DNA from: Uloborus plumipes
Taxonomy: Eukaryota; Arthropoda; Arachnida; Araneae; Uloboridae
Reading direction: 5' to 3'
DNA length: 64,000 nt
Assembly (NCBI GenBank): GCA_038373865.1
Contig: JAXGGA010004444.1
Location: 24,392 to 88,391 of the forward strand
Positions 1-11,100 of this stretch are shown in pieces. The notes under the pieces are model-generated. The model did no database searches and had not been told where the DNA came from. It saw only the letters and a list, made by a program, of their open reading frames with translations. The position numbers were made by a program, and so were the translations under genes. The number at the start of each line of letters is the position of its first letter. Position 1 is the first letter of the stretch.

Positions 1-1281
1 AAATGGCTACGCAGAGTTGGCAATACGAGCAACAGACGATGTCACGACAAAAAAAAAAAAAAAAAAAAAAAAAAGGAAAAGATCTCGAATATTTTTCCTC
101 TCAACTTGAAATTAAAAAAAAAAAAAAAAACATCTAAAAATATAGTTTAAAGGATTTTTTGTTACATCTTTTTAGTCTTAAATCACATTTTAACTCCAAA
201 TAGCTTGAATCCGAGACAGATATCTTGGTCCAAAACAAAATAGTCGACGACCTTCGTCATTTTCTTAAATGCGAGTCATTGATACCTAGTACAACGAAGT
301 GGTGATTGGTTAAAATTAAAATTGACAAAAACTTCAAAAGCGTCAGACATAGTATGTAGGGGAATGTGAGGGAAAGTAAAATAGAGAAATATTTACTTTG
401 TTTTTAACGACACTTATCTGATTGTATTTTGACTGTATAGTATCTTCTATTCAAAATGAAATTATCTCTGAAGATAAAATCATTTGATAATGCAAGTACT
501 TAAAAAGTGGTACTAATATTTTCATATTTTAGTGTAAACCATAAATTATTTTTGTTATTATTAAAGGAAAAAGCTTTTTTCATTAACGTTTTAACCATTA
601 ATTGAGACCTTCTAGTATTTAATACATTATTTATTTATGTAATATCAAGCTCAATATTAATTTTAAATGTTCTGCACATAAGTGAGGTGCATGCTTGGCA
701 AAATGGATCAAGAAAAGCGAAAAAATTCAACCTGTGTATTTATTCAACCACTTATTGCTTCAATCTTGTATCCATTTATTAACTTATTCATTTAATTTAC
801 TTCATTTACTAATACACTTATTTATTGTTCATTTATTGATTTTCCATTATTCACTCGTTTTTTTTTGACTCTTACATCAATTAATTAATTTATTTACTAA
901 TTCATTTATTAATTCATTACATGTTTGCATTTACTCATTCATTTTGTCAAAAATATTTTTGTCAAAAATCAAAAATATTTCATGCGAAAAATGTTTTACC
1001 TTTTACTTTGCCTCATGACAAAAAATGGAAAATTTTCCAACTTTTTTTTTAAGTTGCAAATTTACTGCCCCCTCCCCTCCAAAAAAATCAATGCTAGTTC
1101 AAAATGCATTGTTTTTTCTTAATGTATGACGATTTTCAAAATAAATTCCCCATTAGTTCATGTCGAAAACGGCAAAATATCTTAACGATTTCACTTGCCT
1201 CACATTTTCCTACTATTATTACGAGAATGACAAATCCTCATAGTTTGAAGGGATTGTTCAAAATTAGGGACTTTGCTAAAA
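1..1281. other. AT-rich non-coding sequence, no gene seen
   Basis: No coding signal is visible. The stretch has two A-runs near 50-74 and 114-130. From about 730 to 950 there is a degenerate low-complexity tract built from TTCATTTAT/TTTATTAA-like words. The short open frames near 925-1289 have no recognisable motif and a composition like the surrounding DNA. Confidence 0.6.
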
Positions 1282-1283
1282 TA

Positions 1284-2501
1284 CACTGAAGTGACAAAAG
1301 TCATGGGATAGCAATATGCAAATTTTCAGATGGCAGTAGCATCGCATAGAACAGGTATAAATGCGCAGTGCTTTTACAGAGCTTTCATTTCTGTTCAAGT
1401 TATTCATGTGAAGAGGTTTTAACGTGATGATGACCGCACGACGTGAATTAACAGACTTTGAACGCGGAATGTTAGTTGGAGCTAGACGCATGGGTCATGC
1501 CATTTCGGAAATCGTTAGAGAATTCAACATTTCCAGATCCACTGTGTCAAGAGTGTGCCGAGAGTATGAAATTTCAGGCATAACATCCCACCATGGACAG
1601 CGCAGTGGTCGACCGCCTGCACTTAAAGATCGAGACCGGTGACGTCTGCAAAGAGTCGTAAATTCTAACAGACAAGCAACACTGCGTCAAATCACCGTAG
1701 AAATCAATGTGGGACGTACAATGGACGTATCTGCTAGAACTGTGCGGAGAAATTTGGATTTCTTGGGCTATTCCAGCAGAAGACCGACTCGAGTGAATTT
1801 ACTGACAGAACGACATCGCTTGCAGCGACTCTCGTGGGCACGTGAGCATATCGGTTGGTCCCTAGATGAATGGAAAACCGTGGCCTGGTCCGATGAGTCA
1901 CGATTTCAGCTGGTAAGAGCCGATGGTAGGGTTCGAGTGTGGCGCAGACCCCACGAAGCCATGGACCCAAACTGTCAGCAAGGCACTGTTCAAGCTGGTG
2001 GTGGCTCCGTAATGGTGTGGGCTGTTTTTTCATGGCATGGACTTGGTCCTCTAGTGCGACTGGACCGAACATTGACTGGAAATGCTTATGTGCAGCTACT
2101 TGGAGATCACTTGCAGCCATTCATGGACTTCATGTACCCAAACAACGATGGGATTTTTATGGATGACAATGCGCCATGTCACCGGGCCACAACTGTTCGC
2201 AATTGGTTTGAAGAAAATTCTGGACAATTCCAACGAATGATTTGGCCACCTAGATCGCCCGACATGAATCCCATTGAGCATTTATGGGACACCATCGAGA
2301 GGTCTGTTCGTGCCCAAAATCCTGCCCCATCAACGCTTTCACAATTATGGACGTCTATCGAGACAGCATGGCTCAATATTCCTGCAGAAGACTTCCAACG
2401 ACTTGTTGAGTCCATGCCACGTCGAGTTGTTGCACTTCGCCGGGCAAAAGGAGGGCCGACACGATATTAAGAGGTATCCCATGACTTTTGTCACTTCAGT
2501 G
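1284..2501 (+). mobile_element. Tc1/mariner element, DD36E type, copy 1
   Basis: This is a complete 1218-bp element. It has 27-bp matching terminal inverted repeats (outer end CACTGAAGTGAC) and is flanked by TA on both sides (1282-1283 and 2502-2503), the target duplication expected of the superfamily. A single transposase frame fills the interior. A copy about 27 kb away (28546-29760) differs by only a few substitutions and three 1-base indels, so both inserted recently. Spacing of the catalytic residues puts it with the DD36E group (the type called Incomer) rather than classical DD34E Tc1. Confidence 0.93.
1424..2470 (+). pseudogene. DD36E Tc1/mariner transposase with one nonsense codon
   Basis: The frame runs 348 codons without a frameshift and is broken only by TGA at 1640-1642 (codon 73). 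The second copy has CGA (Arg) there, so this looks like one C-to-T change at a CpG. Residues 1-130 hold two helix-turn-helix regions with the GRPP linker (SGRPPAL) that binds the terminal repeats. The catalytic triad is visible: Asp157 in AWSDESRF, Asp248 in MDDNAPCH and Glu285 in NPIEHLWD. There are 36 residues between the last two. The C-terminus ends RRAKGGPTRY. The start chosen is the first of three consecutive Met codons, which gives the usual Tc1 length of about 340 residues. It would cut and paste DNA at TA sites, but this copy should give only a 72-residue N-terminal fragment unless read through. Confidence 0.93.
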
Positions 2502-2926
2502 TATTCGTATGATAAGTTTATCTCTGAGCAAAAACTTATCAACTCCAGAACGCAGAAACTTGCTTCGAACTCTGAAGGGTCATTCCACGTCAAATCGCCT
2601 AAGGCTATGTGCCGTCATGTCTCGGATTTTATTCAATATTTTTTTACGGATAGATACCTATGAGATAAACTCAAATTATTTTTTTTAGATTTTTTGAATA
2701 AAAATTTAGGGTTGTAGAATTTTTTGAAATTTTGATTTTTTCAGAATTTTTGCTTTTTTATTTTTGGTATGCATTTTGAAAAAGCTCTATAACTTCCTCA
2801 TTTTTCATTCAATTAAGCCAGTTCACGTATCATTTTAAAGCTAATTATTTTCTCCTTCAATATTAGTGACAAAAATGAGATTGTGAAAAATAGAATTTTG
2901 CCAATGGCCGTCTGAAGTCAGATTTT

Positions 2927-3394
2927 GTGTTTTTTCAATTGGTATGTTCAATAGGTCATATCTCCGGAGTACCAACTCAGAACTGCCCAATTTTTTTTTT
3001 CAGTAATGACAACATCATATACTTTTTATGTATAAAAAATTAGGAGGGTGTTTTTCGTTGTTTTGGAATAAAAAATTCAAGCGTGTTTTTTCAGTTGGTA
3101 TGATCAATAGGTCATATCTCCAGACTACCAACTAAGAACTGCACGCCACTTTTTTTCTGTTATGACAACATCATACCCTTTTTATGTATAAAAAATTGGG
3201 AGGGTGCTTTTTGTAGTTTTGGAATAAAAAAATCAAACGTGTTTTTTCAGTTGGTATGATCAATAGGTCATATCTCCGGATTACCAGTTAACAACTGCGC
3301 CAATTTTTTTTCTATAATGAAAACATCATAATGTTTTTTGTGATCAAGATATTAGAAGGTTGTTTTTTGTTGTTCTGAAATTTAAAAAATATAT
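2927..3394 (+). repeat. Three 156-bp tandem units in the left arm of foldback A
   Basis: Units begin with GTGTTTTTTC at 2927, 3083 and 3239, exactly 156 bp apart. Each contains a block reading roughly TTGGTATG, then CAATAGGTCATATCTCC, then a region like ACCAACT-AGAACTGC, followed by a T-rich and ATGTATAAAAAATT stretch. The last unit is the most diverged. The matching inverted array lies in the other arm. Confidence 0.9.
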
Positions 3395-3504
3395 TGAATT
3401 TTTGAAACAAATTTCTTTGAAAATCAAGTTTTCGCCAAGTTTAAAAACTCCGTAAAATTAAAAAAAAAAAAAAAAAAACTATGCTATCACAAGGAAGACC
3501 ACGA

Positions 3505-3868
3505 CATGGCAGCTGAATGGCATTTATTTGCCACGAGTCATGGCAAGAATGCATGCGATGTAGTAGGGGCACAATAAAACGGCTTGCAATAAGAGCAAGT
3601 CTTCAAAGAACTCTCGTAGGACAGATTTTAAATGCACATGATCTATTTCAATTTGCCTCTCAAAACAAAGGGGATATAGATGTTTTTCGTTACAGCAGTG
3701 GAAGTGGTTGCAAATAAAGATTTTTTAAAGCAAAGATATGAAAGAGCCTTAAGAATATTAGGCATCAGAGAGAATTACTTCTTCAAGCCATTAGACACGA
3801 AGGGTATATTAGTGAAGAAGGTTTCTGTGTTTGAAAAACCTTTTGTTGCCACTGTCGGAATATCGTAG
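3505..3868 (+). pseudogene. Broken C-terminal part of a transposon-borne protein
   Basis: Three consecutive frames join into one degraded protein end. ATSHGKNACDVVG (from about 3505) is followed, in another frame, by GTIKRLAIRASLQ and ILNAHDLFQFA. Then comes a third frame from 3680 with FFVTAVEVVANKDFLKQRYERA, ILGIREN, FFKPLD, and a stop at 3866-3868. From memory this order (SHGK..CDG.GGT.KR...ASLQ...ILT...F.FA...FFV...EV...L..RY..A..I.GTR) belongs to a hypothetical protein family that is multi-copy in arthropods and cnidarians. I cannot confirm that by search. Its place between the two arms makes it the likely relic of the element's own transposase or accessory protein. At least two frameshifts make it non-functional. 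Confidence 0.6.
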
Positions 3869-4269
3869 AAATAAAGATTGTTATTCATGATTTTTTTATG
3901 CTTTCATTTGATAACAAATTAAAAATGTTACGTAGATTTCAGAATAATGGAAATCAAATATAAAATTCTATCAACCACCAAGAGCTCGCGAGTCTTTTTT
4001 TGTCAAACCATGAATGATATTATATTTAAAGACATTCCAGTTTACTTTATCGTTATTCCTATCGGTTAATGGAGTGGCTAGCAAATAATTACTGAAGAGT
4101 AAAATACGGTGACTTTTCTCTACCAAAGCATGCAAGCAATATAGAACAATATAAAACTACCATCAAGTATTTCAATGTAATAAATAGGATACATTTTCAT
4201 CTGCTTGTGACGTGTGATGCTGAGTGAATCTCAAATTTAAGTTTCAAAAGTTGATTTTAAAGTAAAGTT

Positions 4270-4755
4270 TTTTGAAAAAAAACATGTTATATTTTTATTT
4301 CAAAATAACAAAAAAACTTCGTTCTAATTTCTTGATCATAAAAACATCATGATGTTTTCATTATGGAAAAAAAAATGGCGCAGTTGTTAACTGGTTTTCC
4401 GGAGATATGACCTATTGATTATACCAACTGAAAAAACACATTGATTTTTTTCTCCCAAAACAGCAGAAAGCACGCTCCTCATTTTTTATACATAAAAAGG
4501 GTATGATGTTGTCATGGCAGAAAAAAAAATATGGTGCAGTTCTTATAGTTGGTAGTCCGGAGATATGACCTATTGATCATACCAACTGAAAAAACACACT
4601 TGAATTTTTTATTCCAAAACAACAAAAAACACCCTCGTAATTTTTTATACATAAAAAGTATATAATGTTGTCATCACTGAAAAAAAAAATTGGGCAGTTC
4701 TTAGTTGGTACTCCGGAGATATGACCTATTGAACATACCAATCGAAAAAACACAA
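4270..4755 (-). repeat. Tandem 156-158-bp units in the right arm of foldback A
   Basis: These are inverted counterparts of the left-arm units. The word GAAAAAACAC recurs at 4430, 4588 and 4744 (spacing 158 and 156 bp), each preceded by the TATGACCTATTGA block. Three units in each arm implies that the array existed before, or has been kept in step with, the arm inversion. Confidence 0.88.
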
Positions 4756-5116
4756 AATCTGACTTCAGACGACCATTGGCAAAACTCTATTGTTCACAAT
4801 CTCATTTTTGTCACTAATATTGAAGGAGAAAATAATTAGCTTTAAAATGATACTTAAACTGGCTTAATTGAATGAAAAATGAGGAAGTTATAGAGCTTTT
4901 TCAAAATGCATACCAAAAATAAAAAAGCAAAAATTCTAAAAAAATCAAAATTTCAAAAAATTCTACAACCTTTAATTTTTATTCAAAAAATCTAAAAAAA
5001 TTAATTTGAGTTTATATCATAGGTATCTATCCGTAAAAAAATATTGAACAAAATCCGAGACATGACGGCACGGCCGACTATTTAAATTAGGCGATTTGAC
5101 GTGGAATGAGCCTGAA

Positions 5117-8100
5117 ATGAGTTTCAATGGTGATTTTCCGTTCATGTTGTGCTGTAATTTATCAACACAGACTATTGAATATGCTCTTAATCTTTTAATT
5201 TCCCCAAGGCCGCAACATTTCGCAAATGAGTAGAGTATTTTAATCATTCTAACAGCAATTTATCACAAGCAGTCAGGTCTTACTCTTCGTAGTTCTTGTA
5301 AGTTAGTTATAAATTTTTTCAATAATTTAGGATGATAATGAAGACGCGGATACCTGAAGATTAGTTTTAAGCTACCGTATACAAATTATTAATAAATAAG
5401 CATTTAACTATATAATTAAAAATTAATTTTGAAAAATAAATGTGGTCGTTAGAAGGGAGGTAGTTGTAAATCTTGCTAGGTACGGTAAAAACTCAGTGGA
5501 TCCTCCAAGATACTTAAGTGGAAACTTGAACTGTGTCGAAACTTTGCTAGTTTGGTTCTTTTGTTTAAATATGAATGAAATTAGAAAAAAAATACTGCTA
5601 ACAAATAAAAAGATAAAAATTAAATAAATTTTAAGTAAGGGTTTTTGTCCAAATACTAAGCATAATTCCAGATTCCCGTTTAAAAAGGAAGCAATTAGAA
5701 AATTATACTTATAGTAATTTTATAGAGGTATTAGTATATTTTTCAAACGAAATTATTTTCTCAAGTAATTTAAATTAGTGCTACATTATATGTTAATAAA
5801 AGCGAACTTTTTACATTTAAGTTACAACATAGTTTCCTGAAATCTATGGCAAGAATACTTGTAAAAAGAGTGCCTTCACGTTTATGTATTAAACATAATC
5901 TTTAAAGTAAATTTTACAAAAAAAAAAAAATCGTGAATAGTGTGTACAGAGAAGTGTCATTTGTAATAAATGCTATTCCATGCATCTATATCAGAGTTGT
6001 TAAGACTAATGATCTAGATCAGAATTATCAAAGTGTTTCTAAATGGTGCGTCCATTGTTCATCTGATGATCGAGCAGAAATTTTACCTACACCCTTGTGA
6101 TGCTTGGTAAAATGGAAAGACTTTCAATTTGCTCTGTAACAAGAAATTAATATTACTCGGATTGGGTGATACAAGCGTCATATGCTAAAACAAAATGTCC
6201 ACGTCACTTAATGTCATTACATTCAAATAGGATTCCCTTAATTCCAAGCTTTATACTTCTTAGTGAGAAGAATTTTAATTTATTTAAAGAACTTATACGA
6301 TTTCTGCGTAACAAGCTAACTAACGACGTTTTATTTTTCAGTTAATCCCCTAAAAATAAGCAAGAATACAAGCAATACAATTTAAGAAACACCATTTTGA
6401 ATAAAAACCATCATCAAGTAAGAACCATAGTTTATGATTTCTGAATTTTTGTAACAGGACCTAAAAGAGTTCTTTGATTGGTAATCGTTAAATTGATATT
6501 ATTTATTTAGTTGCATATATAGTTGCTGTTCTAAATATTAAATTACAGATTCAAAGTACAAATAAACAATTATGCTTCTAAAATTTAAGAATATGATAAA
6601 CAAATCCGTAACAGCTAAGAAGTTATAAAGATATATTTCTTTAATTTAGATATTTAATGTATAAACCAAAAAGATTTTTTAATGAAATGTTGAAAAACTG
6701 CATTTAAAACACTTCCTCCAGCTATTATTTTTCATTGCTTTTCATAGATTTCACTTCATGCCTTCCTTGACGTTCTTAAAACAATTAAAGAAAGAAATTT
6801 GCCGAGGTAAGGTTTTCTTATTCACGCATTCATTTTCGGAGGTATTTTATTGACTTTCGGGCCATTTTCCACTGACTGAACTAATGAAGTTTAAATGAAG
6901 AAGCATTTATTTTAAAATTAGTTATTGAGTGAAAATTAACGCTATTTTAAGCGTTTCAAAGGTGTATTTCAGTTTTTTACGACTCTTTTCTAACGAAATG
7001 CGAAAAAAAGTATAAAATAAAAAATATGATAAAGTATTAATGTAAAAATTTTAATGCATAGCGCTAATTTTAAGAGTTTAGTTTTTATTTTATTTTCAAT
7101 TTTCAGTTAAGACATAAGTTATTTTTTTCCTGCTGTAGAAAAACTGCATAGTTTATATTATTTTCAGCAGATAGTCTCCTCCCCCTCTTTTTTTTTCCTT
7201 TGCAAAAAACGGAATTATTGAAAAAAGAGAAAGAGAAAGAAAAAGCATTCAAGCACCTACACACACAGCCGATGCTAATTTTTATTAGAAGATAATAGTC
7301 TTAATATTTCATAGATACATTTTGATGAATTAGCATTTTTTTGCAATTTATTCTGTTTCACCCATACTTATTTTCACCACTTTATTGTGAAGTGCAACTG
7401 ATTATGTGTTTTGTCCATGAACTGACGAAATACATTAGACAAAAAAACATAACTAGTTGCAATTTAAAATAAAAAGGCGAGAAAAATTATTAGTGTAACA
7501 GAAAAAAATAGAAGAGCACATGATAATTCATCAAACAAAATCTAGTTCAAGGTACAATATCATTATTATTCTCTTCTAATACATATTATCAATGATTGTG
7601 TGTGGGCTTGTCTGTTTCTTTATTTCTACCTTTTTTCTAGCATTTTTTTTCCAAATAAAAAAATGTCTTGTATCCCGTTAAGCTAGAAATGATAGTTCTC
7701 GCGAAAAGTTTCAGTGTTTAAAATTAAGTAAAGCAAAAGGTGATTTTTAAGACATTTCAATCAATAGGATATAATGTTCTCCAACTCTTATCTCTTGGAG
7801 TTCTAGCTTAAATAAGACGAACAACATCATATCACCGTGAAGTCTTTACTCATAACGTTTAAATACTTTATGCATACAATTAGGTAAACAAAATTTAAAA
7901 CAATTATTCTTTGACTGCCTGTATGAAACGAAAATGCATTGTTATTCCATCATGTGAGGCAAAACGGCAGAATACGTTTTATTTTAAAGCATTATTTTTA
8001 AACATACCAATTACATGTACATTTTTATTGGGGCCGTAATGGTTTACTTTGGATCATTGAAGCATTAAAAAATTTAAAAAAAGGGATTTTTTTGATCAAG

Positions 8101-11100
8101 AAATCAAGTTTCTGAGTTTTAAATTTAAATGAGTTTTAATTTAAATGTTTAAAAAGAATATAACTAGCTTCTACAAAGTTATAACAAAATTAAGTCTCTG
8201 TAACATCATTTAAGTTAGCTTTCAGCTTACTCTCCAGCGTTTTCTAAATTTTAAGAAAGTAACTCTGTTAAAAGTCGTAGTAGAGTATAATCTATAGAAC
8301 TTAGGATACATACCACATTGTTAGAAATACAGCTATTAAATGCTTCGTGAACAAAATTTAGACTTTCGTTGCTCAGCTATTTAATTTAATTTAATTCAGT
8401 AGAGTTTTCAAACTTATTTTTCAATTGGTGTATGTGTACTTCGGGATAGCTCATGTTTTTTTAATAAAATACTTTATTTACAATTAAAGCTCTTTACTCA
8501 TCGAAATTTTATTTACGACATGCAAAAATATTGTTGCAACAATTTCCGAACTGATAAATTAATCTCTTTTCATATATAATGGATTTATGCTTTTCATATA
8601 TTTTCATATATAATGGTCTGTTGAAATTGAAGTATGTATCAATTGCTTGTCAGTTGTACAAAAAAAAATCTAAAATTTGAACAAATGTATAGTTATTTTT
8701 AATGTTTCCCTTTACTAGTCGTAATTTTGTTAAGGATAGGTTTGAATAGAATGGCGACTGTTTTTAAACCGAGAAATAAATATATTTTGACCTATATCGG
8801 TTTAGTTAGTTGATATTGAAATATTCATAAATCCTCTATCGGCGGCAGTCTTTAAGGGTGGCTAAAAGAAGAAAAAAAGAATTGATCGAAAAAAGGACCA
8901 AAAAGTTAAGGGTTTTTTTTTTTTTTTTTTTGATCCTGATTAGCAAAAAAAGCTTAACTGCTTCAAATGCGTTAAATAATATTGATTTCATCTTACTTTA
9001 AAACGCGTATAACTTGTTTTTCTTCTTTTCCGTAGTCAATTTAAGTTTTTTTGATTTTCTAGTGCATATCAAATCTACTAAGGTGGCATGTTTGCGGACT
9101 TTCTAATGATACAATTCTAAAAAGCTGAATATTTTCGTTCGCAAGAAAAAAAAAACCCCACTAAAGCGCTGCTTAAAGTGTCAGACCATAAAACGTGCAA
9201 ATTACCTGACCATAATGTTTTTTCAAGCAGTTATTTATTTTAAAAAAATGCAAAAAAATAAAGTTTTTTTTAAAAGCTTTTGACGAAATTCAATATTTTT
9301 AACCGTGCAGTGGAATTCAAATACGGCACTTTAAAATATACTTTAGATTATGCAGAAAATTTAAGCTGCATTTACTTTAAAAAAAGGAATATAACCGAAA
9401 GTCAACTTTTAATGTGAACTTATACTTCCAAGAGCTTTAACATTACATTTTATGGTTCTAATGTATTTATTTACTTTATACTTCTAACGTTTCTATCTAT
9501 CTCAATATGAGTTTACTTTCTTTTTCGGTGAATTTCGACTGAAATGTCAAGACTAAAATTTATTAATTTTCAGAAATGCCTATAAATCGTAATATTGAGT
9601 AAATAGAGACAAACGAGAGTTTGAGTATCCTTTATATATGTTTGACTTGAAACTGAAAAATATTATCCTACGTACATACTTTGAATTAAATAAAATTTTC
9701 TCGGAATTAAAAAACAACAGAACTTGGATTTCGGTAAAAAGGAAAATCAATGCAGTGTAATGTGTTACTACGAATTTATATGAGATGTTTTTTAAAGGTT
9801 AAATTCTACGAATAACTATTTAATCATAGTAACGGAAATTTTATAGTAATGTGGATAGTTAAGTTTTAAAAATAATAGAAAGTATCTGGAATCGAAATGT
9901 GCAGAAAATTTGAGTGTTCAGCCTTTCTAAAGTATGTTTAAAGCGTTTTAATATAAACCATGCCATTGTTGTATATTTGAAAAAAATAATTGAAACTAGT
10001 ATTTAAGATAAGCAGTTATAATATACGATAAGAAAATAATGCCATTTTTATCACTTAGTTCAAAGCAATTTTTTTAACACATGTTTTAGGCTCGGATAAT
10101 GTAACCAAACATTAATTTTTTTCTTAACTCTTTTATAAGTGCATTAAAACTAAATCATACAACTTAATCCTGTGCGAGAAAATTATTAGCAGTTTACTGG
10201 TTAATTTTGTAACTAACTCATAAAACGTACTATACAAATCACCTTTAGGCATTCAGAGTGAGGGAATTTGAGTAAAATGTAATTATTACGGTAAATAGCA
10301 TGAAGAATGACATAATTGGTTACAAATGCTTATTTCCAAGTCTTTAAGTTCAATATTTTAAGTATAATATTTACAGAATAAATTGTTATGGCAAGTGCAA
10401 CCATATTCTTCTTTTCTAAAACAAATTTTAATGGATTTTCCAGTGCATACATTAAAAAAAAGTATGTTCAAATATGTTTCGTTAATTGTGTCCGGAGACT
10501 GTTTTTAAATGTTTTCTCTTTATTTTTTCGATGTCATAAGAGAGTGTAAGATTGTTTCATGTCCCGTATAAATGCATTAAAGTTATACATGGGCTTCATT
10601 AATTTTAATTGCTCACATCTTCTTGCTGACTTAATTGTCATTACTTTTGCAAAAATATTGAAATCAAAGTTGTCAGTTTTAAATTTAATGAATAGTGCAA
10701 ACCAATCCAATTACAATTGAAGTCATTATACTGAGAAACCAATAATGAACTCTCACCTAAAGTGTGTTTTAATTTCCAACTAATTAGTCAGTGAACATTT
10801 AATTGTGTAGAAAACAAACTTCAAGTACTGTACGAAGAGCACTTTAAGAGTCACCTTTTCGGAGGGAAGCGGCTCGTCTTATTGTAAGGTCATGTTATGT
10901 GAACATAAATTTATAATTGGAGAACTCTCTTTACACGAAACTTTATCTTGTACGTGGAAAATATATTTTTATTTATTTAAAAATACTTTACTTACATAGA
11001 ATACAGTTTATGAAACATGTCTTTTCAAAAGAGTCTTACATTCGTTTTTGCTCAAAATAAATTTACAAGTCTAAGTCAATTATGTCTTTTTTTTCCCTTC

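Larger units (their letters stand above)
2577..5112. mobile_element. Foldback DNA transposon A, 850-bp inverted arms
   Basis: The two arms (about 2577-3430 and 4250-5112) are inverted copies of each other, diverged by scattered substitutions and small indels. The outer ends read GGGTCATTCCACGTCAAAT and its near complement. A 4-bp TGAA occurs on both sides (2573-2576 and 5113-5116) and is the likely target duplication. The roughly 820-bp centre keeps a broken coding remnant. The superfamily is unassigned: a 4-bp duplication with very long arms fits several lesser-known groups, and I cannot choose between them by eye. Confidence 0.85.

Noticed and set aside
2927..3394. CRISPR-like or regulatory array
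   Set aside because: The whole 156-bp unit is repeated without unique spacers, and the array lies in the arm of a transposon in a eukaryotic genome.
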